Counted from the first letter of the stretch, positions 8,720-19,489 are shown. The stretch is DNA of 64,000 nucleotides from an uncultured Acidobacteriota bacterium (GCA_937859595.1 CALMAH010000012.1:16946-80945), one strand, 5' to 3'. A program made the numbers and translations. Notes: generated by a model from the letters alone, not told the origin.

Positions 8720-11700
8720 TGAAGGACCTGAAGTTACTCATAGTCGAAGATCTCGAAGACGATGCTGCCCTGCTGCTGCAATACCTCAAGCGTGCGGGCT
8801 ACAACGTTTCATGGAAACGTGTGGACAGCGCCGCCGAAATGCGCCGTCTTCTGTCCGACGAGCCTTGGGATGCGATCATCTCAGACTACAGTATGCCGTC
8901 GTTCACCGGGATCGAGGCGTACCACGTTCTTAGAGAAACGGATATTGATATTCCCTTCATTATTATCTCAGGAACCATCGGCGAAGAAACTGCCGTATCA
9001 GCGATGAAGACCGGCGTAAGCGATTATCTGATGAAAGATAATCTAGCGCGCTTAGCACCGGCGCTCGAGCGCGAGCTTGCTGATGCAGGCCACCGCCGGG
9101 CGAAACGTAAGGCTGAGAAGGCCCTTTTGGATTCAGAAGAGCGCTATCGTATCGTCGCACAAACAGCCTCGGACGCGATCGTAAGCATCGGGCCGGACAG
9201 TGTGATCCAGTACGTGAATCCGGCGACAGAACGAATCTTCGGGTACTCGTCAGACGAACTTATCGGCGAGCCGATAACGATGTTGATGCCGGAATACCTG
9301 AGACGGGACCACCTTTCCGGCATCAGGAAATACCTAAAAACTGGTAAAAGGAACCTGCAGTGGAGCGGAATGGAAACGATCGCTCTTCGAAAGGATGGCA
9401 CGGAGTTTTTGATCCACATTTCCTTTGGCGAGTACAAGGACGGAAGTTCCCATCTTTTTACCGCGATCATTCGAGACATTACCGAAAGTAAAAAGGCCGA
9501 GCGTCTTCTGCGCGAATCCGAAGAAGACTATCGCGGGCTTGTTGCGGCAACCACCCAATACGTTTGGGAGCTGGATGAGCGCGGCAATCTATACGAATTC
9601 CCGGAATGGTGGGTAGGGCTTACCGGTCAGAGCTACGAGGACAGCCTGAATTATGGCTGGACACAGTTCGTTCACCCGGAAGATCGAGATCTGATCACTT
9701 CAAGCTACCAACAGGCACTTGCCACACGCACTCAGGCATCGCTTCGCCTCCGGCTCCGGCTGAAAACAGGTGAATACCGATGGTACGCGGCCCGGGGTGT
9801 TCCCCTTTTCCGTGACGACGGCAGCTTTCGAAAATGGATCTGTTCCCTGGCGGACATAAATGATCGAATGCAAACTGAGCAGGACCTTAGAGAATCGGAG
9901 AAGCGATTTCGGGCCCTCGCTCTTGCCACTGCCCAAGTCGTGTTCACAGCTGCGGAAGACGGTACAAGCCATGAGCTCTTCGACTGGTTTTCAAGTTTTT
10001 CGGGCAGCTCTGTCAGTTCGGTCGCCGACATTGTTGAGAAAGTCATTCACCCCGATGATGTGGAACCGTCAATGCGTGCCTGGGGAGAATCCATGCACGA
10101 GGGCGGATTCTTTGAATTTGTGATGCGCTTTAGAACGCCTGAAGGCAACTATGAGCATTTTGAGGTCCGGGCATGCCCCCTTTTCGATAGCAGTGGAAAA
10201 TTCAAAGAGTGGGTCGGAACCCTAAACAACGTAACCGAGAAGATCATTGCTGTAAAACGGCTCGAGGAAAGCGAGTACAGATATCGCGAGTTGTTTGAAA
10301 ATGCGAACGATCTTATCTTCACGCTTGATCTTGAAGAACGTTTCACATCGGTGAATCGAGCATCAGAGATCGTTTCCGGCTATTCACGCGATGAACTTCT
10401 GGCAATGCGGCTTTCGGATCTCATAGCTCCCGAGTATTACGAGAGCGCTCGTGAAATGACAAAACGAAAGCTCGATGGTGAGAAGGCAACCAGCTATGAA
10501 ACTGTAATGGTGTGCAAGGACGGCCGCCGAGTGTTACTTGACATGAGCAGCCGTCTAATCTACTCCGGGAGCACTCCAATAGGCATACAAGGGATAGCAC
10601 GCGACGTCACCGAGCGAAAACTCGCTGAAGAAGCCGTTCGAAAAAGCGAGGCGCAACTCCGCCTGGTGACCGATACGGTCCCGGCGATGATCTCATATAT
10701 CGACACCGATCGGGTTTGCCGTTTTGCAAATCGTCAATATCTCGACTGGTTGGGCAAACGGCCCGAGGATGTTATCGGCAAAAACCTGGACGATGTAATA
10801 GGGCTCGAAGCGAGCAAGAACCTGCAGCCAGAGTTTGAAAAGGCACTTTCGGGTGAGGGATTTACCACGGACCGATATGCGTACTTCTCCGGTAAAGACC
10901 CCGACAAGAAAGACTTTCGATTTCTCCGGGTAAGTTACATTCCCGACCTAGACCCAAGCGGTCGCAGCTTAGGTTGTTTTGTGTTCCTTATTGATCTTAC
11001 TGATTCTAAACGAGTCGAATCGTCTCTTCGAGAAAGTGAGAAACGCTTGCGGCTGGTCACTGACTCGATGCCGGCGTTCATCACATTCTTCGACTCGGAT
11101 GAGAGGCTTCGGTTCGCTAACAAGCTATATCTGGAGTGGATGAACATGTCTGAGCAGGAAATTCTTGGGCTTACGCTCCGCGAAATTCAGGGTGAGGAAT
11201 CCTACCGCAAGATCGAAGATGAAATAAAGGCCGCATTGAGCGGAAGGCAGTTTTCTGTAGAACGGTCGATGTCGATGCAGCGAGCCGGATCGGAATCCGA
11301 AGAACCTCGATATATCCGAGTCAGCTATGTGCCCGAATTTGACGCCGATGGGGCCGTAGCCGGATATTATGCCTTCGGACTAGACCTTACCGAAGCGAGA
11401 AAAGCACAGGAGGCGCTGCGGAAGAGTGAGGAACAGCTCATACAGGCTCAGAAACTCGAGTCGATCGGCCGTCTTGCGGGCGGCATCGCTCACGATTTCA
11501 ACAATATGCTTACGGCGATAAACGGTTATAGCGATCTGACGCTAAGACGAATGGCAGCAGACGATCCCCTGCGAACAAACATTGAGGAGATAAAAAAGGC
11601 AGGCAAACGATCAGCCGAATTGACCGGCCAACTTCTCGCGTTCAGCCGTCGGCAAATGCTCCAGCCGGCAGTGCTGGATCTGAATCAGGTCGTATCGGAA

Positions 11701-12588
11701 ACACTTGAATTGCTCAAGCGTCTCATAGGTGAAAACATCGAGCTTACCGAATCGCTCAGTCCCGACCTGTGGAAAGTGAACGCTGATGCCGGTCAATTGG
11801 TTCAGGTCCTGGTAAATCTTGTGGTGAATTCGCGGGATGCGCTGCCTGAAGGAGGATCTATCGTTATTGAGACAAGCAACGTCCTACTCGACGAACAGTA
11901 TATTAAGAACCACGTCGGAGTTGTTCCCGGGTCATATGTTCTACTGACAGTTGCAGACAATGGGATAGGAATGGATAGAGAGACGGCCAAGCACATTTTC
12001 GAACCGTTTTTCACAACGAAAGAACCAGGAAAAGGTACTGGCCTTGGCCTCTCGACCGTTTATGGGATCATAAAACAATCAGGCGGTGCGATATGGACCT
12101 ATTCAGAACCGGGCAAGGGAACGACCATGAAGATATATCTTCCTCGTATCGAAGAGGATCGGGAGATACATCAGACACCACGTTCGAACAGTAATTTCAG
12201 TTTTGGATCGGAGACCATTCTGCTGGTCGAAGATGAAGACGTCGTCCGAGGACTGGCCCGTGAGGTGCTGGAAGCCTGCGGATATTCAGTGATCGAGGCG
12301 CGTAACGGGGTTCAGGCGATTGAGATATGTAATTTGACCGAGCCCAGCATCGACCTGCTGATGACCGATATTGTAATGCCCCAAATGGGCGGCCGTGAAC
12401 TCGCCAAGGAACTGGCTCCGCGCTATCCCGAAATGAAGATCTTGTACACATCAGGATATACCGACAGCGCTGCGATCCGTCACGATATCGTGGAAGGAGG
12501 AACGAATTTTATCGCCAAACCGTTCACTTTTGCCGACCTTGCGACCAAGGTTCGAAACTTACTAGACGAAGAAACGCCGGCTAAATGA
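8716..12588 (+). CDS. Hybrid sensor histidine kinase/response regulator (REC-PASx6-HK-REC)
   Basis: 1290 residues without transmembrane segments. There is an N-terminal receiver (about 6-120; acceptor in [10 protein letters not shown], Lys in SDYLMKDN). About six consecutive PAS/PAC domains follow (about 145-915), each ending in a DITESK or DVTERK-like motif. The phosphoacceptor H-box is [13 protein letters not shown] (His near 925). The ATPase has N-box [16 protein letters not shown] and the motifs DNGIGMD and GTGLGLSTV. The C-terminal receiver (about 1165-1285) has [18 protein letters not shown] and IAKPF. Receivers at both ends suggest it both receives from and passes phosphate within this locus. 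Its start overlaps the previous receiver gene by four bases. Confidence 0.94.
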   Translation: MMKDLKLLIVEDLEDDAALLLQYLKRAGYNVSWKRVDSAAEMRRLLSDEPWDAIISDYSMPSFTGIEAYHVLRETDIDIPFIIISGTIGEETAVSAMKTGVSDYLMKDNLARLAPALERELADAGHRRAKRKAEKALLDSEERYRIVAQTASDAIVSIGPDSVIQYVNPATERIFGYSSDELIGEPITMLMPEYLRRDHLSGIRKYLKTGKRNLQWSGMETIALRKDGTEFLIHISFGEYKDGSSHLFTAIIRDITESKKAERLLRESEEDYRGLVAATTQYVWELDERGNLYEFPEWWVGLTGQSYEDSLNYGWTQFVHPEDRDLITSSYQQALATRTQASLRLRLRLKTGEYRWYAARGVPLFRDDGSFRKWICSLADINDRMQTEQDLRESEKRFRALALATAQVVFTAAEDGTSHELFDWFSSFSGSSVSSVADIVEKVIHPDDVEPSMRAWGESMHEGGFFEFVMRFRTPEGNYEHFEVRACPLFDSSGKFKEWVGTLNNVTEKIIAVKRLEESEYRYRELFENANDLIFTLDLEERFTSVNRASEIVSGYSRDELLAMRLSDLIAPEYYESAREMTKRKLDGEKATSYETVMVCKDGRRVLLDMSSRLIYSGSTPIGIQGIARDVTERKLAEEAVRKSEAQLRLVTDTVPAMISYIDTDRVCRFANRQYLDWLGKRPEDVIGKNLDDVIGLEASKNLQPEFEKALSGEGFTTDRYAYFSGKDPDKKDFRFLRVSYIPDLDPSGRSLGCFVFLIDLTDSKRVESSLRESEKRLRLVTDSMPAFITFFDSDERLRFANKLYLEWMNMSEQEILGLTLREIQGEESYRKIEDEIKAALSGRQFSVERSMSMQRAGSESEEPRYIRVSYVPEFDADGAVAGYYAFGLDLTEARKAQEALRKSEEQLIQAQKLESIGRLAGGIAHDFNNMLTAINGYSDLTLRRMAADDPLRTNIEEIKKAGKRSAELTGQLLAFSRRQMLQPAVLDLNQVVSETLELLKRLIGENIELTESLSPDLWKVNADAGQLVQVLVNLVVNSRDALPEGGSIVIETSNVLLDEQYIKNHVGVVPGSYVLLTVADNGIGMDRETAKHIFEPFFTTKEPGKGTGLGLSTVYGIIKQSGGAIWTYSEPGKGTTMKIYLPRIEEDREIHQTPRSNSNFSFGSETILLVEDEDVVRGLAREVLEACGYSVIEARNGVQAIEICNLTEPSIDLLMTDIVMPQMGGRELAKELAPRYPEMKILYTSGYTDSAAIRHDIVEGGTNFIAKPFTFADLATKVRNLLDEETPAK

Positions 12589-12593
12589 GGTGG

Positions 12594-12618
12594 GCCGAGA
12601 AACGCACCGTCGGCTTTT
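12594..12618 (+). terminator. Rho-independent terminator after the hybrid kinase
   Basis: Stem GCCGA/TCGGC (12594-12598/12610-12614) followed by TTTT. It lies between the hybrid kinase stop (12588) and the convergent stop of the LarA-family gene (12622). The stem is short, so strength is uncertain. Confidence 0.5.
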
Positions 12619-12621
12619 ACT

Positions 12622-13878
12622 TTACCGAGACAGGATCGCGATGCCTGATCCATTCGGTATCAGATAACCTTTTCGCTCCGGAAGTCCGCCAAGTGCCTCC
12701 GCGAGAGAATTCCATTTCGACATCCGAAGCTTTGCCGCATCGCTGCCGGCGATTCGGGAAACGATACGAATATCAAACTCCTCCGCTTTTCGCAGAAGGC
12801 TCCAGGCTGTCTGTCCATTCACTTGATAACGCTCCGCAAGCCTTTGCGCAAGCCGGTTCGAATCCTCAGATCCGAACCAATCGAGAAAATCCGTCCGTCC
12901 CATACCGTCCCGGCACTCCGCCAGCAAAATTATCGTACCGCCGGGTTCGCAGGCACCTGTCGCCGCTTCAAGCGTCTTATGTGCCTGGATCATGTTTATG
13001 TCGTGAGGATAGCCCCCACAACTTGCTACAACAACCGCCCGTTTTTCGTTGATACTGATCAGATTCCGCTCCGCAAATCGGCGGCAAGCTTCGCGGTGAG
13101 ATTCATACAGGTCGCCACAGACAACGTCGGTGGCCTCACCGGCATCGTTAACGATCGTGTTGACCGCATATGATACTTTGACCATCGAAGCCGCTTCGAT
13201 AAAGGCCTCGTGGACCGGATTTCCGTCGAGCCGACCGGGACCTACTCCCTCAGTTCGTGCCAAGCGCTCCTGATCGAACGCAAGACGATGGGTTCCCGCG
13301 ATGGTCCTCTGTGATGCAAGACCGGGGCATATCAGCTTCCGGCCTCCGGTAAAGCCGGCAAAATAATGAAAATTTACGCTGCCGACGGTGATCACATGGT
13401 CGGCCTCGACCAGCACCCGATTAAGTTCTATCGGAACGCCTCCGGACGTCTCTCCTAAGTTAAGGAAAGCCGCAATGTCGCGGGCTTTATGTTCGATCGT
13501 TTTTACACGCTGTGCAATGAACGGCGTCAGGATCTCCTGTTTTTCGTCTTCAGTGACAGAGCGATGGATACCGGTCGCAAAGATTATCCCGATGTCAAAG
13601 GGCATTGTACCGTTCGCGATAAGCCTGCGAACGAGCAAATTTACTATCTGTCCGGCCGCGCTCTTTCGTGTCGCGTCGGGCACAACGATCAGAACGCTCC
13701 CCCTCGGCGGGACGCTCTCCTCAAGAGACGAGACACCGATGGGGTTATCGAGCAGTTCGCCGATCTCCCTGTCGTTCAGTCCGTTTGGCTCATCAGCGGG
13801 AGCAAGGATCTCAAATCGGTTGCTGTCGTATTCGAGCCCGAACGAGGTTGAGCCGTATCTCAGATCGATCTTCGCCAT
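12622..13878 (-). CDS. LarA-family nickel-dependent racemase/epimerase (DUF2088)
   Basis: 418 residues, matching the LarA family length. Members use a covalently bound nickel-pincer nucleotide to racemise lactate or related 2-hydroxyacids. Visible motifs are VVPDATRKS (the D-x-TR region), ATGIHRSVTEDE, and FAGFTGGRKLICPG containing the Lys expected to hold the cofactor. The cofactor-making genes larB, larC and larE are not in the window, so substrate and even cofactor use are uncertain. It is the last gene of a minus-strand run after the cation diffusion facilitator, which could bear on metal supply. Confidence 0.85.
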   Translation of the reverse strand: MAKIDLRYGSTSFGLEYDSNRFEILAPADEPNGLNDREIGELLDNPIGVSSLEESVPPRGSVLIVVPDATRKSAAGQIVNLLVRRLIANGTMPFDIGIIFATGIHRSVTEDEKQEILTPFIAQRVKTIEHKARDIAAFLNLGETSGGVPIELNRVLVEADHVITVGSVNFHYFAGFTGGRKLICPGLASQRTIAGTHRLAFDQERLARTEGVGPGRLDGNPVHEAFIEAASMVKVSYAVNTIVNDAGEATDVVCGDLYESHREACRRFAERNLISINEKRAVVVASCGGYPHDINMIQAHKTLEAATGACEPGGTIILLAECRDGMGRTDFLDWFGSEDSNRLAQRLAERYQVNGQTAWSLLRKAEEFDIRIVSRIAGSDAAKLRMSKWNSLAEALGGLPERKGYLIPNGSGIAILSR

Positions 13879-13930
13879 TTTTGATTACTTCCGCATCGAT
13901 ATGACAAACCGCAGGTGGTGCCGAAACGAC

Positions 13931-14902
13931 TCAACCGGTCCTTCCGACAGTGTTGGAAGGCTGGACAGAACTCGTCGGCTCGAAACAGCGAGTGCCCTTT
14001 TCGCAAATGTAAACCGCTTCTGCCTCGCCGTCCATCGATTCCATTTGAATTGTCAGATGCTCTATCCCGAAACGGTCCGAAAGGACGGATCTTACCCGGA
14101 CAAGCAGTTCTGAATGCGGTTTAGAGTTGTCATGTGTTATGTGGGCCGAAAGTGCCTCGATACCGGACGATATGGTCCAAACATGCAAGTCATGAACGCC
14201 ATCGACTCCCTCAGTACGGACGATCGCCTCTTCGACACGCGCAAGGTCAATGTGCCTTGGAGTTCCTTCAAGAAGAACGTTAACCGATTCGTTGATCAGA
14301 CGCCACGCCGCAATAATGATGACACTGCTGATCAAAATACTACACAACGGGTCAGCCCACATAAACCCAAGAAGGATGATCAGCAGGCCTGAGACTATTG
14401 CCGCAACAGAGCCCAATAGGTCTCCCATAACGTGCATCCAGGCGCCACGCAGGTTCAAATTATTCTTTTGTTCCGAATGGAGCAGGTAGGCCACCACAAG
14501 ATTTACGGCCAAGCCGCCGAACGCGATGATCGTCATCGGCCCGCCAAGCACGTCTATAGGGTCACGAAAGCGCCCGATCGCCTCATAGATGATCCACAAC
14601 GCCAAGAGGACAAGCGCGATCCCATTCACAAACGCCGCCAGGATCTCGATCCGGTAATATCCGTACGTCTTGGTTGACGTGGCCGGCCGGCCCGCGAACC
14701 AGAAAGCGAACAGTGTCAGCGACATGGCCCCGACATCCGTCAGCATATGGCCCGCATCGGCGATCAGGGCGAGCGAATTCGTCAACCAGCCGCCGATCGC
14801 TTCGGCGATCATATAGATGAACGTGATCGCCAATGCGATCTTCAGCCGAAAGACGCCTTTTGCCGTCCTCGGGTCATGTCTGTGTGTATGTCCAGAACTC
14901 AC
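13931..14902 (-). CDS. Cation diffusion facilitator (CzcD/ZitB-like metal exporter)
   Basis: 323 residues with six hydrophobic helices and a cytoplasmic C-terminal domain. A His-rich start (SSGHTHRHD) and the paired metal-site motifs IADAGHMLTD (TM2) and MHVMGDLLGS (TM5) are typical of Zn/Co/Cd-exporting proton antiporters of this family. The C-terminal domain (about 215-300) resembles the dimeric metal-sensing fold. The start is GTG, 14 bases after the stop of the FecR-domain gene, so co-transcription is likely. Confidence 0.93.
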   Translation of the reverse strand: MSSGHTHRHDPRTAKGVFRLKIALAITFIYMIAEAIGGWLTNSLALIADAGHMLTDVGAMSLTLFAFWFAGRPATSTKTYGYYRIEILAAFVNGIALVLLALWIIYEAIGRFRDPIDVLGGPMTIIAFGGLAVNLVVAYLLHSEQKNNLNLRGAWMHVMGDLLGSVAAIVSGLLIILLGFMWADPLCSILISSVIIIAAWRLINESVNVLLEGTPRHIDLARVEEAIVRTEGVDGVHDLHVWTISSGIEALSAHITHDNSKPHSELLVRVRSVLSDRFGIEHLTIQMESMDGEAEAVYICEKGTRCFEPTSSVQPSNTVGRTG

Positions 14903-14916
14903 TTCATTCGATATTG

Positions 14917-16152
14917 TTAGAACCGGCGGACAACACGTGCGGTACTGAGAGAGATGACAAAACCTGCCCGGTTACCTCGGTCATCGGCGGCCTCGATGGA
15001 CAGTTCGTTATTGGTGGAGCGAGTCTGGAAGCGAAACGTACCGTCACTTCCGGAGAATACTTCACGGCCCTGATATCTGATCACAAGTCCCGGGAGTGTT
15101 TTGCCGGAGACGAGATATACATCACCACCGAGCCGTTCAACCGACCAATCAGAAACGGTAATGTTCGGACTTGCCGTAGCCCGAACCACATTCAGCCTTG
15201 CAGGTTCGCTCCATTCAGATGCCTGTCCCGATCGAGCCACCGCCTTGAGCCGCCAATGATAAGTACCCGGTGTCAGACCAGCTAGTCGGTATTCCCTATT
15301 ACTGATGGATCCGCGATCCACCAACATAGAATCAGATGAAAAATAAGGCGTTCTGGCAACCTGCAGGTGATAAGAGACAACGCCGGGAGCTTCCGGTTGC
15401 CAAATGAAGGTCACAGATGCGCCTCGGCCGGAGGCATCGACGACCTGTGACGCGTTCGCCGGGCCTACCGTCCTTGGCGGCCGCAAGAGGTTTTCCCGCG
15501 AGGAGATCTTTCCTTTTTCCAGCGCAGCAAATTCGTTTTCGTTTATCGTTGTGCTGCGTCCACCTACCGTAGTTTCCACGCTTCCCCGGCTTATCCTGAT
15601 CTCGCTTCCCTGCGAACGCGGATCAGCATTGAAACTTGCGTCAGTCTGTCCCCTCAGACGCGTTTCTGAGTCCAGCATTTCGACCACATTCCGGGTATTT
15701 TCAGGCTGTTCCTCGGTTCGAACATTCAACTGTCCGTCGTCAAGTGCAACCCTTACATTTCTACCGCCGAACAGCGATGAATTGTCCCTGATAATCACGG
15801 TGCTGTTCGGCCGGATAGTGTAAACCGAGCCGTCGATCATTTGGATCGTGGCCCGACCGTCTGCTTGCGTCTGCAGCGTGTCCCCCGCAGCCGCATACAT
15901 CTGTTTCGTCACCACAACCGTCTCGCGTGTGGCGGCGCGCGTAATGCGGACGTCTCCTTCAAACGATATTATTCGTGCTGCGTCTTTTGGTATGTCGCCT
16001 AATTCCGGGTTCGCGAACATCTCATTATCGATCACCCAGCGGATACCAAAAAAAAGTCCGGCCGAAATAACAACAAGAGCGATCAGTCCGTAGAGGGTGC
16101 TTCGCCGTATCCGCCACCACTCAACGTAGAATTTCTTGTACTTTTGTTCCAT
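14917..16152 (-). CDS. FecR-domain membrane-anchored protein
   Basis: 411 residues. There is one transmembrane helix near the N terminus (about 17-35, LYGLIALVVISAGLFFGI). A FecR domain follows (about 55-130; ISFEGDVRITR, GDTLQTQADGRATI, GSVYTIRPNSTV). Next come a low-complexity region, a fibronectin-III-like segment (about 260-325; HLQVARTPYF, LTPGTYHWRLKAV) and a beta-rich C terminus. A FecR domain outside a TonB/sigma-factor locus suggests an envelope-structural rather than an iron-signalling role, but its function is unknown. It starts 14 bases after terC. Confidence 0.8.
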   Translation of the reverse strand: MEQKYKKFYVEWWRIRRSTLYGLIALVVISAGLFFGIRWVIDNEMFANPELGDIPKDAARIISFEGDVRITRAATRETVVVTKQMYAAAGDTLQTQADGRATIQMIDGSVYTIRPNSTVIIRDNSSLFGGRNVRVALDDGQLNVRTEEQPENTRNVVEMLDSETRLRGQTDASFNADPRSQGSEIRISRGSVETTVGGRSTTINENEFAALEKGKISSRENLLRPPRTVGPANASQVVDASGRGASVTFIWQPEAPGVVSYHLQVARTPYFSSDSMLVDRGSISNREYRLAGLTPGTYHWRLKAVARSGQASEWSEPARLNVVRATASPNITVSDWSVERLGGDVYLVSGKTLPGLVIRYQGREVFSGSDGTFRFQTRSTNNELSIEAADDRGNRAGFVISLSTARVVRRF

Positions 16153-16166
16153 CCAGTCGCAGTTGT

Positions 16167-17204
16167 CTATTCGTCTGTATCGACCGACGCGGCCGTTGAA
16201 CGCTTCGTGGGAAACATCAGGGAAGCAACTATTGAAAGTGTAATGGCCGAGACAACCACGCTCAGCGAGATCGTTGTCAATTCGTCCTTATACTCATGAG
16301 CTAAGAGATCTCTAGCATACTGGGCCAACTGTCGCGAACTCTCCTCGCCGACCGCCATCAGGTATAACTCCGCTGTCATCGGAAGCAGCATCTTTATACC
16401 GATAAAGGTCAAAATGAATGCGAGACCCGTTTTCAGGTAATGAAACCGGTCGGCGATATCCGCAAGCAGGAAGAAAAACGTTCGTAGCCCCAGAATCGCG
16501 AATACATTAGAAGTATATATGATAAACCGGTCTGTGGTAATGCCGAAGATAGCCGGAATCGAATCGACAGCGAATATAAGATCCGTGAACTCGACAACGA
16601 TCAACACCAGGAGCAGCATGGTTCCCGTTCTGACGCCGTCTTTTTTAACAAAGAATTTGTCGCCTTCGTACGTCTTCGTAATACGGATATATCGGGTAGC
16701 CAGTCGAACAACCCCGCTGTCGGTCGGGTCAAAATTCTCGTCTGTGTCCTTGAACATCTTCAGCCCCGTGTAGATGAGAAAAAAGCCGAAGATATAGATC
16801 ACCCAATGAAACCGGTCGACCAGTTCCGCGCCGGCAAAGATCATAACAAGCCGCATCACGAGCGCACCCATTATCCCCCAGAACAGGACGCGATGCTGGT
16901 ATTCTTTTGGTACCTTGAAATAGCTGAATATGAGAAGGAAAACGAAAAGATTATCGACCGACAGCGAGAGCTCGATCAAGTAACCGGTCAGGTAGAGCTT
17001 GGCATATTGGAGCCCGAACAGATACCAGATAAAGACACCGAAGCCGAGAGCCAATGACACCCAAACAGTTGCCCACGAGATGGTCTCCTTTCGCGTTGGC
17101 ACATGAGCCTTGCGATTGACAATACCTATATCGACAAAAAGCGCCGTAAGGACGACAACAAAGAAAAGGGTCCAAACCCAATAGGGGACATCGACTGGTG
17201 TCAT
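16167..17204 (-). CDS. TerC/Alx-family integral membrane protein
   Basis: 345 residues with eight to nine predicted membrane helices. TerC signatures are LIELSLSVDNLFVFLLIFSY and VEFTDLIFAVDSIPAIF, carrying the conserved intramembrane acidic residues. The family exports manganese and is linked to tellurite resistance and metalation of secreted proteins. Alx-type genes are often controlled by a yybP-ykoY manganese riboswitch; I looked for one in the 114-base upstream gap and did not see it. It heads a minus-strand run with the FecR-domain, cation-exporter and LarA genes, so a metal-related theme is plausible. Confidence 0.92.
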   Translation of the reverse strand: MTPVDVPYWVWTLFFVVVLTALFVDIGIVNRKAHVPTRKETISWATVWVSLALGFGVFIWYLFGLQYAKLYLTGYLIELSLSVDNLFVFLLIFSYFKVPKEYQHRVLFWGIMGALVMRLVMIFAGAELVDRFHWVIYIFGFFLIYTGLKMFKDTDENFDPTDSGVVRLATRYIRITKTYEGDKFFVKKDGVRTGTMLLLVLIVVEFTDLIFAVDSIPAIFGITTDRFIIYTSNVFAILGLRTFFFLLADIADRFHYLKTGLAFILTFIGIKMLLPMTAELYLMAVGEESSRQLAQYARDLLAHEYKDELTTISLSVVVSAITLSIVASLMFPTKRSTAASVDTDE

Positions 17205-17318
17205 AGTTGATGGCCGCGGACCGCACTTTTTGACCTGTTAAACACGATCCGCAGCTAATAAGATTCTAGCTGATTATCTGAAAGTAAACCACATTCGCAA
17301 GAAACGCGAGACGGCGGG

Positions 17319-17816
17319 TCATCGGCCCCCGTCAATTCTTGCTGATAGGATCCGGCAGATCGCTTCGAGGCCGTCCCTATCCGATCCGGAAAAATCATCC
17401 TCGAGATCACTGTCAACATCAAGCACCCCGAAAACCTCGCCATCACCTGTAAATATCGGCACCACGATCTCCGACCGAGCGGCCGTGCTGCAGGCGATGT
17501 GGCCCGGAAACTCATTTACGTCCGGGACGATGGTTGTCTCCCTGCTCGAATAGGCATGCCCGCAGACTCCTTTGTCAAAGCGGATCCGTGTACAGGCAAT
17601 AGGGCCCTGGAATGGCCCAAGTACAAGCTCACCCTCTTTCGCGATGTAAAAGCCTACCCAGAAGAACCCGAACGCCTCCTTCAGCACCGCGGCAACATTA
17701 GCGAGATTGGCGATCATATCAGGTTCTTCATCAATTAGTGACCGTATCTGCGGCAGGATCTCCGCATAAATCAGCTTTCTCGGAGCTCCCTTTGTAAAAG
17801 AAACGCTTTCCGCCAT
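17319..17816 (-). CDS. msrC: Free methionine-(R)-sulfoxide reductase (GAF domain)
   Basis: 165 residues forming a single GAF domain, the full length of fRMsr enzymes. It reduces free methionine-R-sulfoxide using thioredoxin. The three cysteines of the family are visible in IACTRI, GVCGHAYS and HIACSTAARSEIVVPI. The central motif FFWVGFYIAKEGELVLGPFQ is also characteristic. It is divergently placed from crcB, with only about 55 bases between the two chosen starts. Confidence 0.92.
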   Translation of the reverse strand: MAESVSFTKGAPRKLIYAEILPQIRSLIDEEPDMIANLANVAAVLKEAFGFFWVGFYIAKEGELVLGPFQGPIACTRIRFDKGVCGHAYSSRETTIVPDVNEFPGHIACSTAARSEIVVPIFTGDGEVFGVLDVDSDLEDDFSGSDRDGLEAICRILSARIDGGR

Positions 17817-17871
17817 AATCTAGGATTTTAGGTGGCTCGACAAGATGCCGCAACCGAAGGGAAGCCGGGCG

Positions 17872-18258
17872 ATGGATGCAGCCGTAAAACTTTTCTCAAT
17901 AGCCTTGGGCGGGGCATTAGGGGCCGTTGCCCGGCATCTTGTCAATATCTCCCCGGTTGCAGGGGTTTTCGAAAAATTCCCACTCCCCACTTTTCTGATA
18001 AATATATCCGGCTCGTTCCTGCTCGGATTTTTTCTCATTATGTTCGCGGACAAGATCGAGGTTAACGAGCACGTGCGCCTTGCCGTGATCGTAGGGTTCC
18101 TGGGAGCCTTTACTACATACTCGACATTCGAAATGGAGCTTTACGGCCTATTGCGCGAAAGACAATTTCTGCCTATGGCTATCTATCTATTTTTGTCGAT
18201 CTTCATTGGATTTGTAGGGCTGCTTTCCGGAATCTGGCTTGCACGTCGTTTCTTCTGA
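17872..18258 (+). CDS. crcB: Fluoride exporter CrcB/FluC
   Basis: A four-helix dual-topology fluoride channel protein. Family motifs are GGALGAVARHLV, PTFLINISGSFLLGFF and VGFLGAFTTYSTFEMEL (sodium and fluoride path residues). The ATG at 17872 follows an AAGGGAAG Shine-Dalgarno and gives 128 residues, the usual length; an ATG at 17845 in the same frame would add nine. There is no room upstream for a fluoride riboswitch. Confidence 0.93.
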   Translation: MDAAVKLFSIALGGALGAVARHLVNISPVAGVFEKFPLPTFLINISGSFLLGFFLIMFADKIEVNEHVRLAVIVGFLGAFTTYSTFEMELYGLLRERQFLPMAIYLFLSIFIGFVGLLSGIWLARRFF

Positions 18259-18282
18259 ACTGTTGGCCCGAAGCAGCTATCG

Positions 18283-19449
18283 TCAGGAATCTGCCGTCGC
18301 CGAGGAAAGTGCGAACCTGGCGGACTTGACCAGCTGCAATGCCGCCTCTGTGGTGTCGGCTGTCGCTGTGATGTGCCCCATTTTTCGACCCCGGCGGGGT
18401 TCGGTTTTTCCGTATAGATGCAGCTTAACATTAGGGTCGAAAAGGGCGGCGGCCCAGTTCGGATCGCCATTCTGCCAGATATCTCCTAGAAGATTTGCCA
18501 TCGCCGCCGGGCGGTAGAAATCCGTCGAACCCAGCCGAAGCCCACAAACCGCTCGCACCTGCTGCTCGAACTGGGATGTCTCACACGGCCCGAACGTCAG
18601 ATGCCCTGAGTTGTGCGGCCGCGGAGCTATCTCATTAACGAGCAAACGATCATTGCTTTTCACGAAAAATTCGACGCACATCGTGCCGACATAACCGAGA
18701 GTTTCGGCAATACTTTGTGCGATCCCGACAGCCTCAACGCACGCCTTTTCCGGCAAATGAGCCGGGGCAAAGGAAACATCCAAAATGTGATCTACGTGCT
18801 CGTTCTCGATGACCCCGAAATGTGCGAAGCTTCCGTCCTGACCTCTCGCGCATACGACCGAAACCTCTTTTACAAAATCTACATATGCCTCAAGGATGGC
18901 ATCGTCGCCATTCAAAGCCTCGAATGCGGCATCGGCCTCGCCCTTGGCCTTTATCTTCGTTTGGCCCTTTCCGTCGTAGCCAAACCCCGCCGTCTTAAGC
19001 ACGGCCGGAGTGCCGAGTTCCTGTAATCCACGATACAGGTCATCGAGCGTCTCGATATGTCTGAACTCGGCGACAGGAAACCGATTGTCCGAGAGAAACG
19101 TCTTTTCACGGAGCCGATTCTGTGTTGTATGGAGTATTTCGCCTTTTGGATGGACCGAAACAAATTTAGCCGAGGCGGCGACGGCCGCCGATGGAACATT
19201 CTCAAACTCGAACGTTACTACGTCAACGCTCTTCGCGAATTTCGTAACTGCGGCGATGTCATCGTAATCGGCTGTCGTCTCGATGTCCGCAACCTGACCC
19301 GTCGGAGTTCCGCGGCTGTCCGGCGAAAACGTGTGCACACGATAGCCCATCTTGCGAGCTTCGATGGCAAACATCCGCCCGAGTTGGCCGCTGCCGAATA
19401 CCCCTATCGTTGAATTTGGAAGGATTGTTTCAGCCACAAACGAAGGCAC
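18283..19449 (-). CDS. purK: 5-(carboxyamino)imidazole ribonucleotide synthase
   Basis: 388 residues, ATP-grasp fold. It uses ATP and bicarbonate to carboxylate AIR in purine synthesis. Motifs are IGVFGSGQLGRMFAIEA at the N terminus, KTAGFGYDGKGQ for ATP binding, and VNEIAPRPHNSGHLTF in the catalytic core. There is no ATG; the start is GTG at 19449 or GTG at 19437. It follows purE on the same strand with about 40 bases between them, the usual purE-purK pairing. Confidence 0.95.
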   Translation of the reverse strand: MPSFVAETILPNSTIGVFGSGQLGRMFAIEARKMGYRVHTFSPDSRGTPTGQVADIETTADYDDIAAVTKFAKSVDVVTFEFENVPSAAVAASAKFVSVHPKGEILHTTQNRLREKTFLSDNRFPVAEFRHIETLDDLYRGLQELGTPAVLKTAGFGYDGKGQTKIKAKGEADAAFEALNGDDAILEAYVDFVKEVSVVCARGQDGSFAHFGVIENEHVDHILDVSFAPAHLPEKACVEAVGIAQSIAETLGYVGTMCVEFFVKSNDRLLVNEIAPRPHNSGHLTFGPCETSQFEQQVRAVCGLRLGSTDFYRPAAMANLLGDIWQNGDPNWAAALFDPNVKLHLYGKTEPRRGRKMGHITATADTTEAALQLVKSARFALSSATADS

Positions 19450-19489
19450 AGATTAGCACAGTTCAAACATGGAAAATAATACTACGTAC

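Noticed and set aside
17205..17318. Manganese (yybP-ykoY) riboswitch before the TerC gene
   Set aside because: No matching conserved loops; only a weak CAGCTA/TAGCTG hairpin was seen.
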